Position numbers and translations under genes: made by a program. The notes beneath the pieces are model-generated. The model was given only the letters and a program-made list of their open reading frames with translations, made no database searches and had not been told where the DNA came from. DNA of 64,000 nucleotides from Monocercomonoides exilis. Lineage: Eukaryota > Preaxostyla > Oxymonadida > Polymastigidae. Location: positions 126,501 to 190,500 of the forward strand of contig LSRY02000038.1 in assembly GCA_001643675.2 (NCBI GenBank). Reading direction: 5' to 3'. Below, in pieces: positions 53,485-62,576 of the stretch (position 1 is its first letter; every line of letters starts with the position of its first letter).

Positions 53485-54205
53485 TCCAAAAATAATAATG
53501 TCAAATAATAAAACTCACATGATACACATAATTTAGATGCAAATGATTGCTCTTTTTTTGATTCACGCTCAATTTTCAATCAAGTTGATAATCACTCAAG
53601 TAATTGTTTATTATTTAAGAATAATGAATTATAAATACCATAAAAAATAGTGCTATAAAAAATGTTAGAAAAACATACGATGAAAGCAACGTCTTCTTCA
53701 CATATCAATGAAAATATGAACTGTTAATGAAAAAACTATTTCCCTTTAAATTAAATTGCGATAAAAGCTATTTTGGTTTGAGGAAAAGAACAAAAATAAA
53801 GAAATGTGTTTCACTTGCAATAAATAAATAAATAAATGGAGCATAATCGTTTTTGAATGTATTTTTATTATTGACATTTAAAACTATAACGGGAAGATCA
53901 TTAATTTTTCAAAAAGATTGTGCCATATTGTTTATTTTTCTTTAAGCATTCTCATTATTCAGTGCATTCGAACTGATAAAAAGGATCATAAAAATTTTTG
54001 TTGAGGGATTAATTGGAACAAACGTGGTCATTCTGAAATAATTTTTTTAAATTCGCATTAACTGGTGTCATCTGGAATAAACTCTTATTATTCGAATTGC
54101 AATTTTTATTTTAATAAAATTTTCTTATTCCAATTCCATCTTTTTTATATTTTTTTGTTAGCTTTTCTTTTTGTGATATATAATTTTTTCCATTTCCTGG
54201 AAAAA

Positions 54206-56833
54206 ATGATTCATCTTTTAAGACATACTGATGATAGCAATCAAAAACATAAAGGCTTTTCTTCACTTAATGGCCACCTTGATATACTAAATGGATTTAA
54301 CTCATCATTCGAAGAATGCTCACGAAATGAACGATTGGTTATTGTTGTTGGAAAGAGCTGCACCGGGAAAAGCACCTTGATAAATGCACTTTTAGGAGTA
54401 AAATTGGAAGAAAATGAAGACGGAAAAATGATGAAAATTAACGAATTAGTCAAAGGGCCAAAAATAGGAAATGGAATTCGTTCAGAAACACAATTTGCAG
54501 AATGCTTCCAATTGAATGGCTCAACTTTGTTGGATCCAAGAGGGTTTGTTGGGTCAAATATTGATATAGAGGGAGACATCCTGAGTGCACTCATCATGGA
54601 AGCAAACAAGAGAAAAGCCAAAAAGGTGATGGTCATATATCTTTCTGAATTTGATAATTACTGTAACTTATCAAAAATGAAAGATGATGCGAAATTCATC
54701 AACAAAATATGCGATGACATAGATTTGCCTATTATATTTATAGCCAACAAGTGCACTTTAAGATGGGCAGTCAGAAAAGACGAAAGCGGACAGTTGGGAG
54801 ATGTGATGATTGAGAAGATTCAAAACCGCCTTCACAAAGATTTTAAAAAGTTATATGAAGATCAACTGAAAGACATCAGGCAGAAGATTTTCAAGAATTC
54901 AGACATATTAACCGTAATGGAGATGATTGGAGCTCTTGAGAAAAATGTGATCGATGCAGAAGTTTTGAAGAAAGCAAACATGGAAGAATGTTTGATTCAG
55001 CTCAAGGCACTGTATGTGCTGAAAAGTGCGCTTGACGGTGGAAGGCTGCTGTACTACGACCCGTTAGACTTTTACTCGGTGGAAAGGATCAAGTCGATGG
55101 TGCATGATGAGAATTATTTTGTCCAGCCGAATCGAGTTACTTTGGGGGGAAGCACTTCCGAATCAAGGGACTTTCTGACGACTGTGTCAGAAATTGCGCT
55201 TGTACTGGGGCAGCTGGTGACGGCGATGGAAGGCAGACGGCGAGTGCCTGCGTTTCTGCGGGAGGTGTCGAATGCATGCGGCGATTTCTCGTTCAACTGC
55301 AACCAGCTGCTCTCAGCGCCGAACGAAAGGATGAAGAAGCTGGAGAACACACTGAGCAAAATAACGATCGACACAGAGCTCAGCAGCAACGAGATTCGAA
55401 AAGGGGAGGAAGCAAACATCGATCCGTACCAGAAGCTGAAAGAGGAGTATGAACTGGAGATTGCGTTGCTTGACTCAGACGAGCCTGTGAAATACGACTC
55501 GATTGAATTCTACGAGCATGAGAACTATCTTATGAACGAGAGGAGGATTAGGAGGGAGATAGAAGTGCCCCACACGACGTACAAGTTCATCCCGAGGAAT
55601 GAATACACCTTCTCTGACGAAGGGGCACAGAGGGAAGGCATCGAGGACGGGGTGTTCCGAGCAGTGTACAGAGCGCCCGACAAGTTTACAGTGGGGCAGC
55701 AGCTGTTCTTCACATTGACAACATTGGGGGTGCTCTATGCCTTTGACAACCCGAGGAGCGAATGCTGCGGAGAGGTCGAGTTTTATGCTCCCAGTCGCGA
55801 CATACCCAAAAACCAGGAGAAGATGCGGAGGCTGAGGGCGAAAGTGCAACAGCTGGACGAGCAGATGAAGAAAGTGCAGGAGAATGTTGAGCTGCTGAAG
55901 GAGCTGAGGGAAGAGCTCGAAGAATGCATGGAAATTATAGAGAAGAAGAAGAAAGAGGAGGAGAGATGGAACAGCGACCAGCTTGTTCTTGTGGAGTGTT
56001 TGGAGTTTTGCGATGAGTGCGACAAGCTGTGGGAAGACTATCAGTACATTCTGCTGCTGATGTATCAGTTTGCTGCCAATTATGTTCCTGAGAAGTTCAT
56101 TGCAAAGGCAAAGAAAGAAATTGCTAGTGAAAGAAGTTGTTTTTATCATTCTTCTTCTTCTTTTGCTTCTTCTTCTTCTTCTTCAACCTCTTCTTCTTCC
56201 ACATCTCCTTCTCCTTCTCCTTCTTTTTCCTCTTCTCCTTCTTCTTTTTCCTCTTCTCCTTCTTCTCCTTCTCCTTCTCATTCCACCACACCTTTTCCTC
56301 CTTCTCCTTATACAGTGCCAAATTCTTCATCTGTTTGTGTTTATGAGTCTGCCTATCAAATCTTTGAACGGTTTAGACACAAAGAAATTGCAAAGGGAAA
56401 GAAAGAAGGAGAATGCAAAAGTGAAGACAAAGAGGAAGAAGAAGAAGAAAAAGAAAAAGAAAAAGAAGAAGAAGAAGAAGAAGAAGAAGAAGAAGAGAAA
56501 GAAGAAGAGGAGGAAGAAGAAGAAAATGACGAAGAAGATGAAAACGAAAGACCAACCAGTTCAACACAAAACAGAGCAAAAAGAAAAGAAAGCCCGTCAC
56601 ATTCTTCACATTCATCTCAAACAGACAAAATTCTGATGAGGTTAGCGAGGTTCATAGCGTCGATGGATGGGGTGGAGGAAGTGGCGAAGAAGGAGAAAGA
56701 GGTCAGCCTGAAGACACAGGGGAGATATGACCCTGCTCTTGTGGGGGCAGCAGCGGAGACTGTGAAGTACATGTGGGGCAGAATGGGCAGGTTCAGAAGG
56801 TGTTTGGAGGAGTTTAAGAAGTTCGATATATGA
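54206..56833 (+). CDS. P-loop GTPase with coiled coil and low-complexity insert
   Basis: 875 aa. The start at 54206 is the first ATG of the frame; the open frame extends upstream but is AT-rich and lacks an ATG. The G domain occupies about residues 35-200: P-loop GKSCTGKS (49-56), G3 DPRG (about 110-113), G4 ANKCT (Asn181-Lys182) where the usual Asp is replaced by Thr. The G domain suggests a septin/AIG1/dynamin-like TRAFAC protein rather than a Ras-type one; this is inference. The middle region is GC-richer and conserved-looking (about 275-535). A coiled coil spans about 537-590 (KVQQLDEQMKKVQENVELLK). A Ser/Thr/Pro tract and a Glu/Lys tract follow (about 645-790), then a final helical segment. 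No transmembrane helix after the chosen start. Membrane remodelling or scaffolding is possible but unproven. Confidence 0.8.
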   Translation: MIHLLRHTDDSNQKHKGFSSLNGHLDILNGFNSSFEECSRNERLVIVVGKSCTGKSTLINALLGVKLEENEDGKMMKINELVKGPKIGNGIRSETQFAECFQLNGSTLLDPRGFVGSNIDIEGDILSALIMEANKRKAKKVMVIYLSEFDNYCNLSKMKDDAKFINKICDDIDLPIIFIANKCTLRWAVRKDESGQLGDVMIEKIQNRLHKDFKKLYEDQLKDIRQKIFKNSDILTVMEMIGALEKNVIDAEVLKKANMEECLIQLKALYVLKSALDGGRLLYYDPLDFYSVERIKSMVHDENYFVQPNRVTLGGSTSESRDFLTTVSEIALVLGQLVTAMEGRRRVPAFLREVSNACGDFSFNCNQLLSAPNERMKKLENTLSKITIDTELSSNEIRKGEEANIDPYQKLKEEYELEIALLDSDEPVKYDSIEFYEHENYLMNERRIRREIEVPHTTYKFIPRNEYTFSDEGAQREGIEDGVFRAVYRAPDKFTVGQQLFFTLTTLGVLYAFDNPRSECCGEVEFYAPSRDIPKNQEKMRRLRAKVQQLDEQMKKVQENVELLKELREELEECMEIIEKKKKEEERWNSDQLVLVECLEFCDECDKLWEDYQYILLLMYQFAANYVPEKFIAKAKKEIASERSCFYHSSSSFASSSSSSTSSSSTSPSPSPSFSSSPSSFSSSPSSPSPSHSTTPFPPSPYTVPNSSSVCVYESAYQIFERFRHKEIAKGKKEGECKSEDKEEEEEEKEKEKEEEEEEEEEEEKEEEEEEEENDEEDENERPTSSTQNRAKRKESPSHSSHSSQTDKILMRLARFIASMDGVEEVAKKEKEVSLKTQGRYDPALVGAAAETVKYMWGRMGRFRRCLEEFKKFDI

Positions 56834-57420
56834 AATAAGGAGAAAAAAGGAGAAGAAGGAGAAAAGGAAAAAGGAAAAAGGAAAAAGGAAAAAGGAAAAA
56901 GGAAAAAGAGAAAGAGAAAGAGAAAGAGAAAGAAAAGAGATTTTAGAGTAATTCTACTTTTTTATGTAATTTATCATTATTGTCGTTTATTTCATATCGA
57001 AAAAAGTGATTTTTTCGTAAACTGTATTTGTATTTCGCTTTATTACATGTGATGAAAAGCTGCCTTGACTTAATTCTATTTTTTTTTTTTCCTTTCAAAG
57101 ATAAATTATTTATTTTTTTTGCTTTCAATTTGTAGTTATACCCGTTTTGAGGTTGTGATTGTATAAGCTTTTAATTTCACTTCTGTCAGGCTGCTTCCAT
57201 TTCACAACTGAAACAAAAAACAAATAAATAAATAAATAAATAAATGAAAAAAAAATCACAAATGCTTTCTATTTGTGATTTGAAAAATCGGCCATTTTAT
57301 CTTTTTTTGGAATATGAAATAATCAAGATTTTCATCCATTGTTCGATAAGGAAAATAAACCAAATTGAATAAGGATATGGTTAAGATCAAATAACTATTT
57401 ACAAAAATTCAATTTCGTTT
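56834..57420. other. Intergenic region
   Basis: Begins with a GGAAAAA/AGAGAA purine array (56838-56940) immediately after the GTPase stop; the rest is AT-rich upstream sequence of Pmp-like gene 4. No gene or RNA is seen. Confidence 0.7.
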
Positions 57421-60408
57421 ATGTTTTCATTTGTCAGCGTTCTGTGTTGCATCTGCGTTGCTGATTGCTTTGAAAAGAAAGGAAGTGCAGACATTCGAAA
57501 CAGAGAAAAGGGGGATGCGTTTTTCTCGAGAGATGTTAATTGTGTTTCTGAAGGGATTGATAATCTGAATTCAGATACCATAGCATATGAACAGGATCAA
57601 AGGGAGAATCATGAATCTAAAGAGGATTTCTCCGACACGAAGAACGAAACGAATTTTGGAGATTCAAACAATAAAAGCTCTTTTTTGAATTTAGACGACT
57701 TCAGCTCGCAAAAAGAAAACGAGAAAAGTTTTACTGAAGGTCATGCGAAAATTATGTATAAAGAACTGCAAAGAAATGATGAATACGATATTAAAGTGGA
57801 TGGAGAAAACGGAATTGATAGCGAAGAATGTGGCATATCAGTGCATCAGCCATGCAAAACCATAAAAAAGGCAGTGGATCGCTGCAAGACAGAAAAAGTA
57901 TTACATATTCATACGACAGAAAATTGCAATAAATTCGATACTGAGCCAATAATAATTGATGGACATCTCGTCATTCTTAATAACGACGATGAAGTTGTTT
58001 GTATTATGACTGCTTTAGACGAAAAGAAGGTGAAAAGTGGTGACGCTCTTTTTTGTGTTAAGAGCGAGGGACGTTTTTTCTTAGACAGAGCAGACATTTG
58101 TGTGAATACAAAACGAGAAAGCGGTAGAAACCAAGGATTGATTGTTGTGGAAGGAGAAGGTTCACAAATTGAATTGGAAGATACGAATATCAGCAATATT
58201 GAAACCGGGAATGAGCTGAGCTGTGTGCTTATTGAATGCAAATCTGGCGAATCGAAGTTTCAGAGTGTTAAGATTTCACATTTTGTATCTTCCTGTGCAC
58301 TGATTCTTGCTGAAGCCTCTCAAAAAATTAAATTTTTAGGTATGTCATTGGATTCGATCACTACGAAAAGCAAAACCCAATCAGTCTTGACTGTAATGGG
58401 AGGATGCCAATCTACAACGGTTGATGATTGCACATTTACAAATTGTTGGTCAATAGAGCACAAATTTGGAGGTGCGATATATTTGGAGATTACAAATGAC
58501 CAAAGTTCTTTTTCATTTTATAGAGACGATTTCTCGAATTGTTCGTGCAAAAGTTCAAATTCCAACACAGATCATCAGTTTGTTCAGCTTAACGAAGAGT
58601 CAGAAGGAGGAGCAATATTCATTCAAGTGACAGACGAAGCAACAAAATTATTGAAATTGTCAATATTTGCGATAACATTCACAGACTGCACGGCCGAGAA
58701 AGGAGAATATGTCTTCATGACCCTTCCAGCAGGAAGGGAGCAGATCGATGAAGAACAATTTTGCTTCGAGATGGAAGAAATTTATGGGAAGCCAAATTAC
58801 ATGTTGTTGGAAGATAGGAAAGAAGCGAGAACAATTGATCTTCTGACAGACAACGAGAATAGATTGCCATACCATTCAGAGAACATATTTGTTGGAGAGG
58901 CAAAAACAAGCAATGAGAAAACATGTGGGCGAAAAGAAGAACCCTGCTCTCAACTAAGCGGAATAGCCAAACATGAAACGTGGAAAAATAGAATGTCAGT
59001 ATACATCATTGGTAAAGTGTTTGTTAGTGAGCCTGTTTCTGGATGCGAAAGGACAAAATTTTCTTCTATGACTGACTCTTTTTCAATGCCTTCGGCAACA
59101 AATGAACAAAACAGAGGAACTCTTCAAATTGGAGCAAACATGAAAAATTCTGATGCCATTGCAATATTCGGTGGCAAGCATGTATGGATTACAATGGAAC
59201 ATTTGGAAATTGAATATCCGGATGCAATTGAAGGAGATGCAATTGATTTGATTTTCGGATCAATGAATTTTGCGTTAAATGATGTTGTTTTTCGACCTTG
59301 GTACACTGGCTTAAAAGGGGAGAACATTCTTGGTGGCGAAGGTGAACTGTTACCATATACATTAATTAAAGTAGAAGCGAAGCAAACAACAATCACAAAA
59401 CTTGTTATTTATGGAAGAAACAAAAACATTACTCATGCAAGTCAACGAGAATGCGATGAAACAACCGGCAGCATTAGAGATTATCAAAACGCTGCAAATG
59501 TTGAATGTTTGAATAATGATTGCGAAGAAGACGATCAGTTGTGTTCATGGGATTCAGGACTTTTATTTCTGAATGAATCGTCTTTAGCATATGTTAATGA
59601 CAGCTCATTTATTGACATTGGCGATGGAGCAATACTTTCTCATTCATCTACGTTACATTTGAACAACTGCAGCTTCATTAACAACCATCCAATTGATGCA
59701 GGCTGGGAGAAGTATCCATCTTTACAACACAACATTCGATTCAAAGGATTGGAATATGATTGGATTAGTGTGGAATCATTGACTGCCGGAAGTGATGGGC
59801 TTGATGGAAAGCCATTTGGAATGCTATCTGATGTTGAAGCATACGGAACAGCTGCTAAGAACATGGATTCGTATTTCTTTTCGCCTATTCTTAAGAATGC
59901 CACACTGAAAAAAGATGATGCCATCAATAAGAATGACCGTCAGGACAAAAATGAAAATGAGAAAGAAGTCGAAGCAGTTGTGCATGGGTCATATTTGTTT
60001 CCGTGTGGACTTACGTTTGAAGCGTCCAAAAAAAGGAAAGGAGAAGAAATGAAATGGACAAATTGCCCAGTTTCTGAATACACAAATGAGACAGAAATGA
60101 ATGTGAGGATTCCTTCATCTTTGTTTGAAGTTGATGATTACACATCAGTTGTTTGTCGCTTGACTTATTCGAATGGAATTATAAATGGAGAGAATAAGCA
60201 TTCTACAAATATCATCTTGGTGAAACAGAAGAAAGACGATCAAAACGAAAACCATCCAATAAAACTTACAAAAGCACAGCTTGTTGCGATCATCGCCTGC
60301 ACATGTGCTTTTGCGGTTGTTGTGGTGGCGGTGATAGTGACTGTTGTGTGTGTGGTCAGAAACAAAAAGCGAAGACAATACAGAGAGATAAAGGATATAA
60401 AACAATGA
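57421..60408 (+). CDS. Pmp-like beta-helix type I membrane protein 4
   Basis: Single exon of 995 aa starting at an ATG followed by a short signal peptide (MFSFVSVLCCICVADC). A charged spacer precedes the N-terminal block ECGISVHQPCKTIKKAVDRC, the counterpart of PCKTLHYAVNNA in Pmp-like protein 3. Rungs with GGAIYLEIT, GGAIFIQVT and FTNC/FTDCT motifs follow, and a second Cys-rich PCSQLSGIAKH block lies near residue 510. A NNCSFINNHPIDAGWEKYPS motif resembles ENNNPFIEKYPSVRRNI of Pmp-like protein 2, so both share a membrane-proximal module. The transmembrane helix is at about 953-978 (LVAIIACTCAFAVVVVAVIV) and the cytoplasmic tail is only about 17 residues (RNKKRRQYREIKDIKQ). Likely a surface protein without intracellular signalling domain. 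Confidence 0.85.
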   Translation: MFSFVSVLCCICVADCFEKKGSADIRNREKGDAFFSRDVNCVSEGIDNLNSDTIAYEQDQRENHESKEDFSDTKNETNFGDSNNKSSFLNLDDFSSQKENEKSFTEGHAKIMYKELQRNDEYDIKVDGENGIDSEECGISVHQPCKTIKKAVDRCKTEKVLHIHTTENCNKFDTEPIIIDGHLVILNNDDEVVCIMTALDEKKVKSGDALFCVKSEGRFFLDRADICVNTKRESGRNQGLIVVEGEGSQIELEDTNISNIETGNELSCVLIECKSGESKFQSVKISHFVSSCALILAEASQKIKFLGMSLDSITTKSKTQSVLTVMGGCQSTTVDDCTFTNCWSIEHKFGGAIYLEITNDQSSFSFYRDDFSNCSCKSSNSNTDHQFVQLNEESEGGAIFIQVTDEATKLLKLSIFAITFTDCTAEKGEYVFMTLPAGREQIDEEQFCFEMEEIYGKPNYMLLEDRKEARTIDLLTDNENRLPYHSENIFVGEAKTSNEKTCGRKEEPCSQLSGIAKHETWKNRMSVYIIGKVFVSEPVSGCERTKFSSMTDSFSMPSATNEQNRGTLQIGANMKNSDAIAIFGGKHVWITMEHLEIEYPDAIEGDAIDLIFGSMNFALNDVVFRPWYTGLKGENILGGEGELLPYTLIKVEAKQTTITKLVIYGRNKNITHASQRECDETTGSIRDYQNAANVECLNNDCEEDDQLCSWDSGLLFLNESSLAYVNDSSFIDIGDGAILSHSSTLHLNNCSFINNHPIDAGWEKYPSLQHNIRFKGLEYDWISVESLTAGSDGLDGKPFGMLSDVEAYGTAAKNMDSYFFSPILKNATLKKDDAINKNDRQDKNENEKEVEAVVHGSYLFPCGLTFEASKKRKGEEMKWTNCPVSEYTNETEMNVRIPSSLFEVDDYTSVVCRLTYSNGIINGENKHSTNIILVKQKKDDQNENHPIKLTKAQLVAIIACTCAFAVVVVAVIVTVVCVVRNKKRRQYREIKDIKQ

Positions 60409-61590
60409 GTCAGAACGCGATAATTCTAAGAAAATCTTTTGTGATTATCTTTGATTTTATTTTGTTATTGTTTGATTTACTGCAAATGTTATGTTGACAT
60501 TCAAAAACGTGTATATGTACTTGTTAATTAATACGTTTATAAGATGTGAAATTCATTTTCCTTTCCTTTATTTTATTTTATTTTATTTTTATTTTTATTT
60601 TTGGAACCTTTTTGGAACCAAATTACAACAAGAACTTTCGTTTGTGCTCAATCATGTATTTTTTTCTTTGAATGCCAAATCATTATGAATATGTATAATG
60701 ATGAGTGTCGTCTTGATTCTTTTTTTAATAAAAATAAATTTTCATTCGTTGTGTAATATTTTCAATTTTGCTGTAAGATGTTTATTTTCTGATAATGTTG
60801 GATGGAAATGTTATTTATCTCAATTTTACTCTTTTGTGAATAAATTTCTTCATTTTCTTGACTTTATTATTATTCATTCATTTGAAATTTTAATTCATCA
60901 AAAAACATTTTTTCTTTCTTATCTTTTGTTTCTTCATATTGGGAAAACGGAAAGAAGTCAAATGTTAAATGATTTCATTATTATTCAAAATCAAAATTTC
61001 CTATTTGTTCTACAGGATGTTGTAAGTTTATCCCAATTTTTGAACCTGAAAATGATTAGATATGTGAAACCAATAACTTGAATGTCTTTTCAATCGTTGT
61101 CTTTTTCAATTTCAGGTTTCTCATGGAAAAAATTGAAGTAATGAAAAAAGAACGTTCCATGGTTACAAGAAAACTTGATGTTTTTGATCGTCATTTATCA
61201 ATTATCTTCTAATTCGAAACATCGCTTTTAAATGTGTGAATAAAAAATTTCCCAAAATTCTTCACTTAGGAACAAATGTTATTTTGAAAAAAGTCGTGGC
61301 TTTTCATTTTGTGAGTTTTAAAAAAAATCAGTCTCATAAATGTATATGGTAGAATTTTTTTTTTAGTACCATTTGTTTAACTTTCAAAAAAAATTTTTTT
61401 TCATATTTTAATCAAATTTCTATACCCACTCACCAAATATTGCTGTCATTGAAACAAATGCGTGTCATTATTATTTTTTCCGTTTGAGTGTGGTTTCGTG
61501 ATTTGGAACAGATATTTGATTGAATTATGAAATGTTTATTTTATTAGAAAATGTAACAAAAGGAACTTTTCGAATTAATTTTTGCAAATA

Positions 61591-61845
61591 GGTGATTATT
61601 ATCGAAATCATAACTTTTTTTGAGGTGTTTGTTTTATTAAGGCTTTATAACTTTTCTTAGGAATTATTCATTCATAAGAAAATAGTGAGTGAGTTGAAAA
61701 CAAAAAAAATGTTAGAGAGTTTATTCTTGAAATAATAATCTTTGAAAGAAGTGTGAGTTCTCTGTGTTCATTAATTGATATTCAAAGCAAAATTTCAAAC
61801 CGAAATTTTTGAACTGAATAATTTGTTTTCAAAAATAATCACCCA
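61591..61845. mobile_element. Small MITE, GGTGATTATT-terminus family
   Basis: 255 bp, starting AGGTGATTATTATCGAAATC and ending TTTTCAAAAATAATCACCCA, inverted with respect to each other. Shares length, termini and some interior with 50633-50890 and 22573-22823. Confidence 0.6.
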
Positions 61846-61989
61846 AATTTTAGTTGAAATGAATCTTTATGACACAACTTTATAATATAAATTGTTTTCG
61901 CAAGTGAAAAATGCGTTTTTGTAAAGAATTTTCAAAAAAAAGAAAAATTGACACTTTTTTTAAATATTTATTCATTAATCTTTATTTTT

Positions 61990-62085
61990 TTCTGAGTAAA
62001 GCATCATCGTGTATTATCACAATCGGATATAGTCACTAAAAGTCATGCAAAAACCGATGTGATTATATTTGGTTTTGACTGTTTT
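61990..62085. mobile_element. Truncated end of the pogo-type MITE
   Basis: Reverse-complement match to the left 100 bp of the element at 52504-52953, including AAGCATCATCGTGTATTATC and the terminal ATTTGGTTTTGACTG. The opposite terminus is not found within 500 bp, so the copy is truncated or decayed. Confidence 0.7.
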
Positions 62086-62309
62086 CATATTTAATCCAGC
62101 TTTGCATTCAAGAAATGATGTCAAAGTGATTATTTTTGACTTTATAACTGTTTTCGCAATGTTTATTCTTCATAGGGTGGTTTTTTTATTCGGACTTTTT
62201 TTTTATCCGGACAAAAATTTTAATTATTAGTTTTATCAACCTACTTTTTATATTTTATTATTTGTTTTTAGTATATAAGGAAAAGTCGGCAGTTAGTAAT
62301 TAAGATTAA

Positions 62310-62432
62310 ATTACTATACCTAATCTCTGATGGGGGGAGATGGGGGGGGGGTTAGCTCCTCCATCTCTGATTTGTGCCTCCCCTGAAGAGATTAGGTAAT
62401 AGCAACGGGGCTGACTAAGTTAGAATTTAATC
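62310..62432. repeat. GC-rich nested stem-loop with long G runs
   Basis: Outer arms GATTAAATT / AATTTAATC and inner arms CCTAATCTCT / AGAGATTAGG enclose a segment with G6 and G10 runs and complementary CTCC/CCCC stretches. It is a GC island in AT-rich DNA between the transposon terminus and the transposase. Confidence 0.6.
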
Positions 62433-62576
62433 GAAAAATTTTTTTTGATTTTTTTCATTTCATTTCAAAATAATTTTTTTTAAAAAAAAATAAAAATAAG
62501 ATCATAACCAATATTTTATTTGCATGAGTGTTGTCAAACAAAGAAAAGAAAGTGGATAACGAAATTGAGAGATTTG

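Larger units (their letters stand above)
50152..54205. other. Gene-free region with inverted-repeat-bounded unit
   Basis: 4 kb without an intact gene. It contains a 54-nt poly-A run (50305-50358), two 167-bp inverted repeats (50399-50566, 53318-53484), a small MITE (50633-50890), a Pmp relic (51790-52450) and a pogo-type MITE (52504-52953). A minus-strand frame ending at about 51450 (reading FHLNSNPFDLVLLIVIQKLE) may be another gene fragment but is unassigned. The rest is A/T tracts. Confidence 0.7.
60409..62172. other. Intergenic region with small transposable elements
   Basis: AT-rich, no gene supported. It holds a MITE (61591-61845), a segment related to other foldbacks (61508-61580) and a truncated pogo-type MITE end (61990-62085). 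The rest is A/T tracts and short meaningless frames. Confidence 0.65.

Noticed and set aside
54065-54205. N-terminal hydrophobic extension of the GTPase
   Set aside because: The extended frame has no ATG and its composition matches AT-rich non-coding DNA; the first ATG is at 54206.
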